A stretch of DNA of 64,000 nt from DASXPG01 sp036493755 (GCA_036493755.1 DASXPG010000139.1:1-64000), one strand, 5' to 3'. Shown: positions 12,316 to 20,973, numbered from the stretch's first letter. Notes: generated from the letters alone by a model not told the origin. Made by a program: numbers and translations.

Positions 12316-12605
12316 TGCAGTACTTCTACCGGGCCCACACTACGCCCGAAGCGGTGCTCGAGTTCGCGCGCGGCTGGTTCGGTGCCCGCGGCTTCAACGC
12401 CGGCGGCTCGGGTGATTCCGCCGCCTTCACCGATCCCCGTGGAGCGGTGAAGGTGGGCATCGAGATCGAGGGCGGGCACTACGTTCGCGTCACGGTGGGC
12501 ACGACCGATGTCGGCGAATCGGAGATCGACAAAGTGGCGAAGCGGTTCCTCTCGGAGCTGCACGCCACCGAGGAGCCCGGCCATGCCGTACGGGGAGCGT
12601 ACTAG
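12315..12605 (+). CDS. Small protein of unknown function
   Basis: 96 residues from ATG 12315, which overlaps the preceding stop (TGATG). It begins MQYFYRAHTTPEAVLEFARG and is predicted soluble, with no signal peptide or membrane segment. I do not recognise a domain. The centre (AVKVGIEIEGGHYVRVTVGT) looks like two beta strands, flanked by helices, a plausible compact alpha/beta fold. Close coupling to the DUF2911 gene suggests co-expression. No function is proposed. Confidence 0.6.
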   Translation: MQYFYRAHTTPEAVLEFARGWFGARGFNAGGSGDSAAFTDPRGAVKVGIEIEGGHYVRVTVGTTDVGESEIDKVAKRFLSELHATEEPGHAVRGAY

Positions 12606-12631
12606 ACAACCCCTCGCCGGCCGAAGGTGTC

Positions 12632-12662
12632 TAATGATTCAGCGATGACACCGTCACCATGA
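12632..12662 (+). promoter_or_regulatory. Possible leaderless 5-codon leader ORF before the kinase
   Basis: TAATGA (12632-12637) ends 7 nt before ATG 12645, the same spacing seen at other promoters here. This ATG opens MTPSP-stop, whose TGA overlaps the kinase ATG (ATGA at 12659-12662). Translation of the kinase may depend on the leader. Confidence 0.3.
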
Positions 12663-15031
12663 GCCTTCAGGAAGACCTTCAGGCCGCGCTCGGCGCCGGA
12701 TACGCGGTCGAGCGCGAGCTCGGAGGTGGCGGCATGTCGCACCTCTTCGTGGCGCGCGACAAGTCGCTCGATCGCCTGGTGGTGGTCAAGGTCGTCGCGG
12801 TCTTCGCCAGCGCGCGGCACTCGATCGACCGCTTCCGCCGCGAGGTCGCCCTCGCCGCGTCGCTCCAGCATCCCCACATCGTCTCGGTCCTCGGCGCCGG
12901 CGACGTCGCCGGCGTGCCCTACTTCATCATGCCGTACGTGGAGAGCGAGTCGCTCCGCAAGCGGCTCGACGCGTCGGGCGCGATGCCGTTGCGCGAGGCG
13001 CTGCCGATTCTGCGCGACGTCGCGCGGGCCTGCGCCTACGCCCACGAGCGGGGCGTGGTCCATCGCGACATCAAGCCCGACAACGTCCTTCTCGCCGGCG
13101 GCTCGGCGGTCATTACCGACTTCGGCATTGCCAAGGCGCTCGCCACCACGACCGGCGAACAGCCCGCCGCGCCGCTGACCCAGGAGGGCGTCACCGTCGG
13201 TACGCCGGGCTACATGGCGCCCGAGCAGGTGGCCGGCGATCCCTCGACCGATCATCGCGCCGACATTTATGCCTTCGGCGTCCTCGCCTACGAAATGCTT
13301 ACCGGCAGGGCGCCCTTCTACGGGCTGACGCCGCACGAGCTGATGACGGCGCAGCTGAGCCGTCCCGCGCCGCCGATCAGCGACCAGAAGCCCGATCTGC
13401 CGGGCGGCATCGTGCGACTCGTTATGCAGTGCCTGGATCAGAATCCGGCGCATCGGCCGCAGAGCGCGGCACAGATCGTCCAGATGCTGGACGATCCGGG
13501 CATCGTGAGCGGCACGCAGCGCATCCCGGTCCTGTCGGCACCGGCGAGAAGGAAGCGGGCCGCGATGATGGTCCTCGGCGCCGCGGCGGCCGTGACGCTT
13601 GTGGCTGTGGCATTGGTCTTCACGCGCGGCCGGGCGAGCGCCGCGCCGGCGCGCTCGGTGGCGGTGATGCCGCTGGTCAACAGCAATGGCGATTCGGCGA
13701 CCGCCTACTTCGCCGACGGCCTGACCGACGAAATCACCCTGGCCTTGAGCAGGCTTCCCGGGCTCCAGGTCGCCTCGCGCAGCGCCACTGCGCCGTATCG
13801 CGGCAAGACGACTCCTCCCCGGGAGGTCGGCCGGGCCTTGAATGTCGCGACCATTCTCGAGGGCTCGGTCCAGGCCAGCGGCGGCAAGCTCCGGCTCTTT
13901 GCGCAGCTCACCGACGCGCAGAATGGAATCGCGCTCTGGTCACAGCGCTTCGACGGCGACATGCGCGACGTCTTTGCCCTCCAGGACAGCCTGGCGGCGA
14001 AGGTGACCGAAGCGTTGCGGAGTAGATTCGGCGGCGTGGCTCAACCGGCTGGACCGCGAGGCTCGGCCGGCACCAGCGACGTTGCCGCGTACGACTTATT
14101 CCTGCGCGGCCGCTACGAATTCCAGCGGCGCACGCTGCCGAGTCTGCGCGAGGCAATCAAGGACTTCCAGGCGGCCCTGGCGCGCGACTCGGGATTCGCG
14201 CGGGCCTACGCGGGACTCGCCGATGCCTGGGCGGTGCTGCCGCTGTACGGCGCGATCGATCCCGACAGCGCCCACGTCATCGCGATCGTCAATGCCGACA
14301 AGGCCGTCGCGCTGGACTCGACCCTCGCCGACGCGCTGGCCGCCCGCGGCAACCTGTACATGCATCTCTGGCGCTGGTCTGATGCCAAGCGCGATCTCAT
14401 CCGCGCCACCCAGCTCGATTCGACCGATGTGAACGCCTGGCAGTGGTTAGGCGAGTGGCAGCTCTACAACGGCCACTATGCCGACGCCGAGCGGGCGATG
14501 GCGAAGGCGGTGACGCTCGATCCGCAGTCGCCGACGCTCCAGGCCATTCATGGTGTGACGCTGATCTCGGCGGGACGGGGGGCCGAGGCCGTCGCGGCCG
14601 AGCAGCGTGCAGTCGCCATGGATTCCACGTCACCGGTGGCGCAGCTGATGAATGGGGCGGTTCTGCTCTGTAGCGGGCGGCTCGACGACGCGATCGGGGC
14701 GCTCACCACGGCCCGTCGCATCGGCGGCGATGCCGAGCCGGTGTTGAGCCTGCTGGGTTATGCCTGGGCAAAAAGCTCGCAACGAGCCCACGCGACCACG
14801 ATGCGTGACTCGATCATGCGGCGCGCCACCACCCCCGGCGCCACGGGCATCCTGGCCCATATCCTCCTCGGCCAGGGCGACACGGCGCAGGCGCTGACCT
14901 GGCTCGAGTGGTCGGCGGGCGCGCATGACCAGATTTTCGTTTCCGAGCCCTTTGCCTGCCCGATCTGGGATCCGCTCCGTGGCAGTGAGAGATTCAAGGC
15001 AGTGATGAAGAAAGTGGGCATCGGTAGTTGA
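12659..15031 (+). CDS. Transmembrane Ser/Thr protein kinase with TolB-like and TPR periplasmic region
   Basis: 790 residues. Hanks kinase domain (about 15-275): glycine loop LGGGGMSHLF, catalytic Lys in VVVKVV, HRDIKPDN, DFGIAK and GTPGYMAPEQ; all catalytic residues are present. One transmembrane helix lies near 300-322 (MMVLGAAAAVTLVAVALVF). The outer part starts with a TolB-N/FlgO-like module (SVAVMPLVN, ADGLTDEITLAL, ATILEGSVQ, LWSQRFD), then about seven TPR-like repeats to the C-terminus. This architecture is typical of Gemmatimonadota and Acidobacteria sensor kinases. A periplasmic signal is presumably relayed to cytoplasmic phosphorylation; ligand and targets are unknown. Confidence 0.92.
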   Translation: MSLQEDLQAALGAGYAVERELGGGGMSHLFVARDKSLDRLVVVKVVAVFASARHSIDRFRREVALAASLQHPHIVSVLGAGDVAGVPYFIMPYVESESLRKRLDASGAMPLREALPILRDVARACAYAHERGVVHRDIKPDNVLLAGGSAVITDFGIAKALATTTGEQPAAPLTQEGVTVGTPGYMAPEQVAGDPSTDHRADIYAFGVLAYEMLTGRAPFYGLTPHELMTAQLSRPAPPISDQKPDLPGGIVRLVMQCLDQNPAHRPQSAAQIVQMLDDPGIVSGTQRIPVLSAPARRKRAAMMVLGAAAAVTLVAVALVFTRGRASAAPARSVAVMPLVNSNGDSATAYFADGLTDEITLALSRLPGLQVASRSATAPYRGKTTPPREVGRALNVATILEGSVQASGGKLRLFAQLTDAQNGIALWSQRFDGDMRDVFALQDSLAAKVTEALRSRFGGVAQPAGPRGSAGTSDVAAYDLFLRGRYEFQRRTLPSLREAIKDFQAALARDSGFARAYAGLADAWAVLPLYGAIDPDSAHVIAIVNADKAVALDSTLADALAARGNLYMHLWRWSDAKRDLIRATQLDSTDVNAWQWLGEWQLYNGHYADAERAMAKAVTLDPQSPTLQAIHGVTLISAGRGAEAVAAEQRAVAMDSTSPVAQLMNGAVLLCSGRLDDAIGALTTARRIGGDAEPVLSLLGYAWAKSSQRAHATTMRDSIMRRATTPGATGILAHILLGQGDTAQALTWLEWSAGAHDQIFVSEPFACPIWDPLRGSERFKAVMKKVGIGS

Positions 15032-15034
15032 CGT

Positions 15035-15056
15035 AACCTCTTCGCGCGGCGAGGTT
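15035..15056 (+). terminator. Weak hairpin between kinase and dehydrogenase operon
   Basis: AACCTC (15035-15040) and GAGGTT (15051-15056) pair around a 10-nt loop and are followed by only TTT-CC. It may attenuate read-through from the kinase gene. Confidence 0.25.
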
Positions 15057-15065
15057 TCCGCACTC

Positions 15066-16106
15066 ATGACTCGCCCCGCCGTAGCCGTCGCTCCCGCCAT
15101 TCCCGCTGGTCTCGCCCAGGCGCAGCTGGCCCAGATTTATTACTGGCTCCGGTTAACCCGGACATTGGAAGAGCGGCTGACCAATCTCTACCGGCAGGGG
15201 AAAGTCATCGGCGGACTGTTCCGTTCCCTGGGACAGGAGGCCGACGCGGTCGGCAGCGCGTTTGCGCTCAGGCCGGAGGATTTTCTTTCGCCGCTGATCC
15301 GCAACATGGGTTCGATGCTGGTGAAGGGCGCCGATCCGCTGGCGATCGTCCGGCAATACATGGCCAAGGCCCAGAGCCCGACCCGAGGCCGCGAGCTCAA
15401 CATTCATTTCGGCGATCTCGAAAAGGGCTACGTCGGCCAGATTTCGCATCTGGGCGACATGGTTCCGGTAATGGCGGGCGTCGCGCTCTCCTTCAAAATG
15501 CGCAAGGAAAGGCGGGTGTGCCTCGTCTACGTCGGCGACGGCGCCACCAGCACCGGCACCTTCCACGAGGGGATCAACTTCGCCGCGGTGCAGCGTCTGC
15601 CGATGGTGATCGTGGTCGAGAACAATGGCTGGGCCTACTCGACCCGCACGTCGCAGCAGACCGCCGTGAAGCAGCTGGTGGAGAAGGCCAAGGGTTACGG
15701 CATCCCCGGCGAGCGCGCCGACGGCAACGATGTCCTGGCGGTCTACGACGTCACCAGGCGCGCGGTCGAGAAGGCGCGTGCCGGCGGCGGCGTGACGCTG
15801 CTCGAGCTGGTGACCTATCGCCGTAAGGGTCACGCCGAGCACGACTCGCAGGGTTATCAGCCCAAGGACGAAATCGCGCGCTGGGAATCGGCCAACGATC
15901 CCATCGAGCGCTACGAGAAGCAGCTCGACGAGACCGGCTGGGTCTCGGCCGATGAGCGCGGCGACATCCGGCGTCGCGTCGACGCCGAGTGCGACGCCGC
16001 TGTGACCACCGCCGAGAACGAGCCGTTTCCCGAAGCAATCACCGCGCTCGACGGCGTGTACGCCAATCCTGCGGTCATGGCGCCGCTCTGGTATCGGAAT
16101 GCCTGA
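15066..16106 (+). CDS. 2-oxoacid dehydrogenase E1 component, alpha subunit
   Basis: 346 residues. It carries the thiamine-diphosphate motif GDGATSTGTFHEG with NN in VENNGWAYST, plus the conserved RSLGQEA and GRELNIHFG regions. E1alpha with the following E1beta decarboxylates a 2-oxoacid and transfers the acyl group to the lipoyl arm of E2. Sequence alone does not separate pyruvate from branched-chain substrates. The short alpha subunit and the neighbouring E2 with one lipoyl domain fit either. It starts 34 nt after the kinase gene and overlaps E1beta by 8 nt. Confidence 0.9.
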   Translation: MTRPAVAVAPAIPAGLAQAQLAQIYYWLRLTRTLEERLTNLYRQGKVIGGLFRSLGQEADAVGSAFALRPEDFLSPLIRNMGSMLVKGADPLAIVRQYMAKAQSPTRGRELNIHFGDLEKGYVGQISHLGDMVPVMAGVALSFKMRKERRVCLVYVGDGATSTGTFHEGINFAAVQRLPMVIVVENNGWAYSTRTSQQTAVKQLVEKAKGYGIPGERADGNDVLAVYDVTRRAVEKARAGGGVTLLELVTYRRKGHAEHDSQGYQPKDEIARWESANDPIERYEKQLDETGWVSADERGDIRRRVDAECDAAVTTAENEPFPEAITALDGVYANPAVMAPLWYRNA

Positions 16107-17079
16107 AGTCACTTACCTCGAAGCCCTTCGCCAGGGACTACAGGAAGAGATGCGCCGCGACGAGCGCGTCTTCATCCTCGGCGAGGATGTCGGCACTTAC
16201 GGCGGCGCGTTCAAGGTCACCGAGGGGTTCGTCGAGGAATTCGGCGCGGGCCGCATCATCGACACGCCCATCGCCGAAGCGGCGATCGTCGGCGCGGCCG
16301 CTGGTGCAGCGCACATGGGGCTGCGGCCGGTGGCCGAGATGCAGTTCATCGACTTCATCTCCTGCGCCTACGACATGCTCACCAACTACGTCGCGACGGC
16401 GCGCTACCGCGCCGGGCTGCCGACGCCGATGGTGGTGCGTGGCCCCTGCGGCGGCTACGTACGCGGCGGCCCCTTCCATTCGCAGAATCCCGAGGCCGCG
16501 TTTCTGCACACCCCCGGGCTCAAGATCGTCTGCCCGGCGACGGCGCGAGACGCCAAAGGGCTGATCAAGGCGGCGATCCGCGACGACGATCCGGTCCTCT
16601 ATTTCGAGCACAAGTACCTTTACCGGCGCATCAAGGAAAACCTTCCCGAGGGCGAGGAGATCGTCACGCCCATCGGCAAGGCGCGGCTGGCGCGCGAAGG
16701 AAAAGATCTGTCGATCATCACCTGGTCGGCGATGGTCTGGAAAGCGCTCGAGGCTGCCGAGAAAATGGAGAAGGAAGACGGCGTGAGCGTCGAGGTCCTC
16801 GACCTGCGCACCCTGCTGCCGATGGACGACGAGGCGATTCTCGCCACGGTGAAGAAGACCAACAAGGTGATGATCGCGCACGAAGACACGCGCACCGGCG
16901 GTGTCGCCGGCGAAATCACCGCGCGCATCAACGAGAGCGCCTTCGAGTGGCTCGACGGGCCGATCTTCCGCGTCACCGCGGCCGACGTGCCCTTGCCCTA
17001 CGCGCCGACGCTCGAGGATTACGTGCTGCCCCAGACCGACGACATTCTGAAGGTGGCGAGGAAGCTGGCCGCTTACTAA
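16099..17079 (+). CDS. 2-oxoacid dehydrogenase E1 component, beta subunit
   Basis: 326 residues, typical for E1beta. Hallmarks are ILGEDVGTYGGAFKVT, IDTPIAEAAIVGAAAGAA, RGPCGGYVRGGPFHSQ and the C-terminal domain with VEVLDLRTLLPMD and VMIAHEDTRTGGVAGE. It completes the alpha2beta2 thiamine-dependent decarboxylase. It overlaps E1alpha and is followed after 10 nt by E2, so stoichiometric co-translation is likely. Confidence 0.92.
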   Translation: MPEVTYLEALRQGLQEEMRRDERVFILGEDVGTYGGAFKVTEGFVEEFGAGRIIDTPIAEAAIVGAAAGAAHMGLRPVAEMQFIDFISCAYDMLTNYVATARYRAGLPTPMVVRGPCGGYVRGGPFHSQNPEAAFLHTPGLKIVCPATARDAKGLIKAAIRDDDPVLYFEHKYLYRRIKENLPEGEEIVTPIGKARLAREGKDLSIITWSAMVWKALEAAEKMEKEDGVSVEVLDLRTLLPMDDEAILATVKKTNKVMIAHEDTRTGGVAGEITARINESAFEWLDGPIFRVTAADVPLPYAPTLEDYVLPQTDDILKVARKLAAY

Positions 17080-17089
17080 GGACGGAGTC

Positions 17090-18520
17090 ATGGCTCGAAT
17101 CGATGTCATCATGCCCCAGATGGGCGAGTCCATCGCCGAGGGGACCCTCTCGAAGTGGCTCAAGAAGGTCGGCGACGCGGTCAAGCGCGACGAGATGATC
17201 TTCGAGATCAGCACCGACAAGGTGGACGCCGAGATTCCGGCGCCCTCCGCCGGCATTCTGGCCGAGATCAAGGTGCCGGAGGGGAAGACCGTGCCGGTGC
17301 AGACGGTGGTCGCGGTGATCGAGACCGAGGCAAGCGTCGGGGCGAGTCCGGCAGCGCCACGCGCGACTGTTCCAGCGGCGTCCGCGGGGTCGAGTGCGGT
17401 TGCGTCGAGTGCGTCGTCGCCCGCGAAAGCAGCAGCGGCGCCTGCCCCTGCAGCTGCCCCTTCTGCCCCTGTTTCTGCATCACCCAGAGCCCCGCAGACC
17501 CTGACTCCTGCTGCTGCCACGCTGAGGCCTGCGCCTACAGGCAACGGGACCGAAACCGCCGACGATCGTCTGCGCCGTCTCTCGACTCCGCTGGTTCGGA
17601 AGATTGCCGCCGAGCATAACGTGGAGATCGCCGGCATCCCCGGCTCCGGCCACGCGGGCCGCGTGACCAAGAAGGACATCCTCGGCTTCATCGAGAGCGG
17701 GGCGCCGTCCTCGCCTGCGCCTCCTGTCTCTCCTGCCTCTCCGGTCTCGCGCTCTGCGGCATGGCCGGAAGGCGCACCCTCTGCCTCGAATCCCGCTTGG
17801 GAAGCTTCCCCCTGGGAGGGTGACCGGGTCGAGCCGATGAGCCGCATCCGCCAGCTCACCGCCGAGCACATGGTTTTCTCGCGCCGTACCTCGGCCCACG
17901 TGACGAGCTACTACGAAGTCGACATATCGGCCATCCAGAAGTTGCGCGAGAAGAACAAGAAGCTCTACGAGGAGCGCGGCGCGAAGCTGACCTATCTCGG
18001 CTTCATCGTGAAGGCCGTGGCCGACAATCTGCGCAAGCATCCGATTGTGAACGCCGCGGTGCAGGGGACCAGCATCATCTACCGTGGCCAGATCAACATC
18101 GGCATCGCGGTGGCGCTCGACTGGGGCCTCATCGTGCCGGTCATCAAGAAGGCCGACGAGCTGTCGCTGCTGGGCGTGGTGAAGACGATGCACGATCTCG
18201 CCGATCGGGCGCGGGCCAAGAAGCTCAAGCCCGACGAAGTGCAGCAGGGCACCTTCACCATCACCAACCCCGGCGTCTTCGGTTCATACATCGGCGCGCC
18301 GATCATCAACCAGCCGCAGGTCGCGATCCTCGGCGTGGGCGCGATCGAGAAGCGGCCGCGGGTGGTGACGATGGAGGACGGCACCGAGGCCATCGTGCCC
18401 CGGATGATGACGATGCTGTCGATGACCTATGATCATCGCGTCGTCGACGGCGCCGACGCCGACCGCTTCTTCGGCGACGTGAAGAAGATGCTCGAGAGCT
18501 TCCCGGCGGCGGCGGTCTGA
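17090..18520 (+). CDS. Dihydrolipoamide acyltransferase, E2 component
   Basis: 476 residues. An N-terminal lipoyl domain carries the modified Lys in STDKVDAEIP. A long Ala/Pro/Ser linker follows (about 85-150). The peripheral-subunit binding domain is RLSTPLVRKIAAEHNVEI to VTKKDILGF, then a second linker. The catalytic acyltransferase domain ends with the active-site DHRVVDGAD. E2 forms the core of the complex and passes the acyl group to CoA. No E3 (lipoamide dehydrogenase) gene is present in the window. The linkers are low-complexity at DNA level, which is usual for this family. Confidence 0.93.
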   Translation: MARIDVIMPQMGESIAEGTLSKWLKKVGDAVKRDEMIFEISTDKVDAEIPAPSAGILAEIKVPEGKTVPVQTVVAVIETEASVGASPAAPRATVPAASAGSSAVASSASSPAKAAAAPAPAAAPSAPVSASPRAPQTLTPAAATLRPAPTGNGTETADDRLRRLSTPLVRKIAAEHNVEIAGIPGSGHAGRVTKKDILGFIESGAPSSPAPPVSPASPVSRSAAWPEGAPSASNPAWEASPWEGDRVEPMSRIRQLTAEHMVFSRRTSAHVTSYYEVDISAIQKLREKNKKLYEERGAKLTYLGFIVKAVADNLRKHPIVNAAVQGTSIIYRGQINIGIAVALDWGLIVPVIKKADELSLLGVVKTMHDLADRARAKKLKPDEVQQGTFTITNPGVFGSYIGAPIINQPQVAILGVGAIEKRPRVVTMEDGTEAIVPRMMTMLSMTYDHRVVDGADADRFFGDVKKMLESFPAAAV

Positions 18521-18534
18521 GGCGCAATCTCATC

Positions 18535-18810
18535 GTGCTGATGTTCGAGCCGGCACCCGGTAAAGAGCCGGAAGTCGACCGCGTGCTGCGCCGCGCCAAG
18601 TCGCGCGCCGAGGACGCCGGCTGGCACTGCTGGGCGTACCGCAACGAGATTGCGGCGAACGAAATCACCCTCTTTCTCGAGGGCCCGCTCCAGGATGGGC
18701 CGAGCCGCCCGATTTTCGGGAGCGAGATCGAGGAGCTGCGCACCCTGGCCGCGCGCTTCGAGCGCGTGCGCTCGCTGGTCGAGTATCCGATCGAGGAGCT
18801 GACGGCATGA
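18535..18810 (+). CDS. Small protein of unknown function, E2-linked
   Basis: 91 residues from GTG 18535 (ATG 18541 is also possible), 14 nt after E2. It begins MLMFEPAPGKEPEVDRVLRR. It is soluble, with a predicted beta-alpha-beta arrangement and conserved-looking aromatic residues (WHCWAYRNE). I do not recognise the family. Its stop overlaps the next start as ATGA, so the two small proteins are probably translated together. Neighbours are the dehydrogenase complex and a peroxiredoxin. Confidence 0.6.
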   Translation: MLMFEPAPGKEPEVDRVLRRAKSRAEDAGWHCWAYRNEIAANEITLFLEGPLQDGPSRPIFGSEIEELRTLAARFERVRSLVEYPIEELTA

Positions 18811-19076
18811 TCGAGCGGTCCATCACGATCGACGGGATGGCGTGGACGGTGTCGCTCGCCGGTCGCGTCACCCAGTACGACATGGACGAGTTCTCGCTGG
18901 TCTACGCGCGCACCGACGAGCACGGCAAGAAGATCCGCCGCGTCTCGCGCTTTTCGCCGCAGGGCGCGCGCAACCGCACCGGAGCGCTCGGTGAGCTGAG
19001 CGACGGCGAGCTGGCCGAGTTCTTCAAGCAGAGCCAGCCGGATTGGACCAGCCCGGAGCTTGGCTATGCCCGCTGA
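18807..19076 (+). CDS. Small protein of unknown function
   Basis: 89 residues beginning MIERSITIDGMAWTVSLAGR. It reads like a compact beta sheet (residues 1-50) followed by a helix (LSDGELAEFFKQ). No Cys, signal peptide or known motif is visible. It overlaps the previous gene by 4 nt and the peroxiredoxin by 11 nt (from ATG 19066), placing it firmly in the same operon. Function is unknown. Confidence 0.6.
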   Translation: MIERSITIDGMAWTVSLAGRVTQYDMDEFSLVYARTDEHGKKIRRVSRFSPQGARNRTGALGELSDGELAEFFKQSQPDWTSPELGYAR

Positions 19077-19515
19077 CGAAGCCCTCGAGGTCGGCGCCAA
19101 GGCCCCCGGCTTCGAGCTGGAAGGAACCGGCAGCGCGAAGCTGAAGCTCTCCGATCTACTGAAGAAGGGCCCCGTCGCCCTCTTCTTTTATCCCGGGGAC
19201 AACACCCCCGGCTGCAATCGCCAGCTGTCGGGCGTGCGCGACGACCAGGCCGCGTACCGGAAGCACAAGGTCACCACCATCGGAATGAATCCGGCGGGAA
19301 TGGCCAGCCACGAGAAGTACGTCGCCGGCTTCAAGTTCAATTTCCCGCTCCTGTCGGATGCCGAGAGGAGTGCGGCGAAGGACTATCGCGCGCTGAAGCC
19401 CGACGGCAAGGGAATCCAGCGGACGGTCTATCTCATCGGCCAGGACGGCCGCATCCTCTTCTCCCAGCGCGGCATGCCGGCGACCGAAGCGATTCTCGCG
19501 CCACTCGGGGCGTGA
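19066..19515 (+). CDS. Peroxiredoxin (Bcp/AhpE type)
   Basis: 149 residues from ATG 19066 (TTG 19060 is possible). The peroxidatic site is FYPGDNTPGC, matching PxxxTxxC. The family start (GAKAPGFELEG) and the segment FKFNFPLLSDAERSAAKDYRA are present. No second Cys follows the usual Bcp spacing, so a one-Cys mechanism or an external resolving thiol is likely. It reduces peroxides in the cytoplasm. Thioredoxin reductase lies three genes downstream, which could supply reducing power through thioredoxin. Confidence 0.88.
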   Translation: MPADEALEVGAKAPGFELEGTGSAKLKLSDLLKKGPVALFFYPGDNTPGCNRQLSGVRDDQAAYRKHKVTTIGMNPAGMASHEKYVAGFKFNFPLLSDAERSAAKDYRALKPDGKGIQRTVYLIGQDGRILFSQRGMPATEAILAPLGA

Positions 19516-20246
19516 GTACCGCCTTCGATCTTGGCGGCCAGGTCGCGGTGGTGACCGGCGTGGGCCGGGTGGGGCAGATCGGCCACGCGGTCGCCGAAGG
19601 ATTCATCCGCGCCGGCGCCAAGCTGGTGATCTCCGACAAGAATGCCGTGGGCGTCGCCGCACGGGCCAAGGAGTTCGCTTCACGCGGCGCCGACGTGCGC
19701 GCCGCGGCGGGCGACCTCACCGAACCCGATGTGGCGCACTGGATCATCGAGCAGGCGATGCAGAACTTCGGCCGCGTCGACATCCTGGTGAACGTCGCTG
19801 GCGGGCTCACCGGTATCGCGCCGATGACCGAAGCCGGCGAGGACGTCATCGATCGTGAAATCGCCATCAACCTGAAGACGATGTACCTGGTGTCGCGCGC
19901 CGCGGCCAAGGTGATGGTCCCGCGCAAGAGCGGCGCCATCGTGAGCTTCGCTTCCATGGCGGCGATCCAGGCCCGGCCGGCGATGGCCGCCTACTCGGCC
20001 GCCAAGGCCGGCGTCGCGGCGCTGACCCGGAGCCTGGCGCTCGAGCTGCGCGACGCCAACGTGCGGGTGAACGCCGTCGCCCCCGGCACCGTCCGCACCG
20101 GCGACAATCGCGCCTCGATGGGTGACACGGGGTCATCGCACTGGGTGGAGATCGCCGACATCGTGAACGCGGTGCTGTTTCTGTCGTCCGACGCCGCGGC
20201 GGGAATCACCGGGCACGTCCTCCCCGTCTCCCGGGGCGAGGACTAG
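19512..20246 (+). CDS. Short-chain dehydrogenase/reductase
   Basis: 244 residues from GTG 19512 overlapping the peroxiredoxin stop (GTGA). Classical SDR features: VTGVGRVGQIGHAVAEG as the cofactor loop, VNVAGG, catalytic Ser in SFASMAAIQ and the YSAAK active site, then VNAVAPGTVRTGDN. The Asp at the end of the second strand (LVISD) favours NAD(H). Substrate is unknown. It is followed 4 nt later by a second, atypical SDR. Confidence 0.85.
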   Translation: MSTAFDLGGQVAVVTGVGRVGQIGHAVAEGFIRAGAKLVISDKNAVGVAARAKEFASRGADVRAAAGDLTEPDVAHWIIEQAMQNFGRVDILVNVAGGLTGIAPMTEAGEDVIDREIAINLKTMYLVSRAAAKVMVPRKSGAIVSFASMAAIQARPAMAAYSAAKAGVAALTRSLALELRDANVRVNAVAPGTVRTGDNRASMGDTGSSHWVEIADIVNAVLFLSSDAAAGITGHVLPVSRGED

Positions 20247-20250
20247 CCGG

Positions 20251-20973
20251 GTGGAGTTGCGCGGCCGGCGCGCGCTGGTGACCGGCGCCGGCGTGCGCGT
20301 GGGCCGGGTCATCGCCAGGAGTCTGATGGAGCGCGGCGTGCATACCGCGATCCACTACGCCCATTCGGAACAGGGCGCCAGGGAACTCTCCGCCGCGGCG
20401 CCGAAGGGCGTGAACGCACCCACCATCGCGGCCGATCTCGCCGATGCCCATGCGGCGCGGGGGCTGGGAGCGCGCGCCTCGCAGGCGTTAGGCGGACTGG
20501 ACATCCTGGTCAACAGCGCCGCCATCATGGAGCAGCGCTCGGTGGAAGGCGCCACGCCCGACGATTGGGACCGCACCATGAATCTCAACCTGCGCGGCGC
20601 GTATTTCGTGGCCCAGGGCGCGGCGGCGGAAATGCCGGACGGCGGGGCCATCGTCAACATCGCCGACCTCGCGGCCCTGGAGCGCTGGACCAGCTACGCC
20701 GTGCACTGCATCAGCAAGGCCGGCGTCGTGGTGATGACCGAGCTGATGGCCAAGGCCTACGCGCCGAAAATCCGCGTCAATGCCATCGCCCCCGGAGCGG
20801 TGCTTCTCCCCGACGACTGGGACGAGGCCACGCGACAGAAGTTCGCCGACACCACGCCGCTGAAGCGCCTGGGCAGCCCCGCGGATGTCGCCGCGGCGGT
20901 GATCTATCTGCTCGAGAACGACTATGTGACGGGCGAAACGCTGGTGGTGGATGGCGGTCGGAGAATCCGATGA
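20251..20973 (+). CDS. Pteridine-reductase-like SDR with altered active site
   Basis: 240 residues from GTG 20251. The cofactor loop is TGAGVRVG, of the TGxxxRxG type found in PTR1/FolM pteridine reductases. The catalytic Ser position is Asp139 (NIADLAAL), also as in PTR1. The catalytic Tyr position is His152, giving H152-CIS-K156 instead of YxxxK; spacing from Asp139 is exactly the canonical 13. The remaining SDR blocks (VNSAAIM, VNAIAPGAVLLP, VTGETLVVDGG) are intact. It may reduce dihydropteridines with changed proton transfer, or have another role. Sequencing error is possible but the frame is undisturbed. Confidence 0.82.
   Translation: MELRGRRALVTGAGVRVGRVIARSLMERGVHTAIHYAHSEQGARELSAAAPKGVNAPTIAADLADAHAARGLGARASQALGGLDILVNSAAIMEQRSVEGATPDDWDRTMNLNLRGAYFVAQGAAAEMPDGGAIVNIADLAALERWTSYAVHCISKAGVVVMTELMAKAYAPKIRVNAIAPGAVLLPDDWDEATRQKFADTTPLKRLGSPADVAAAVIYLLENDYVTGETLVVDGGRRIR

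Noticed and set aside
17330..17770. Repeats in the E2 gene as members of the hairpin set
   Set aside because: They encode Ala/Pro linkers normal for E2 proteins. Units are imperfect and I could not find a complementary arm.
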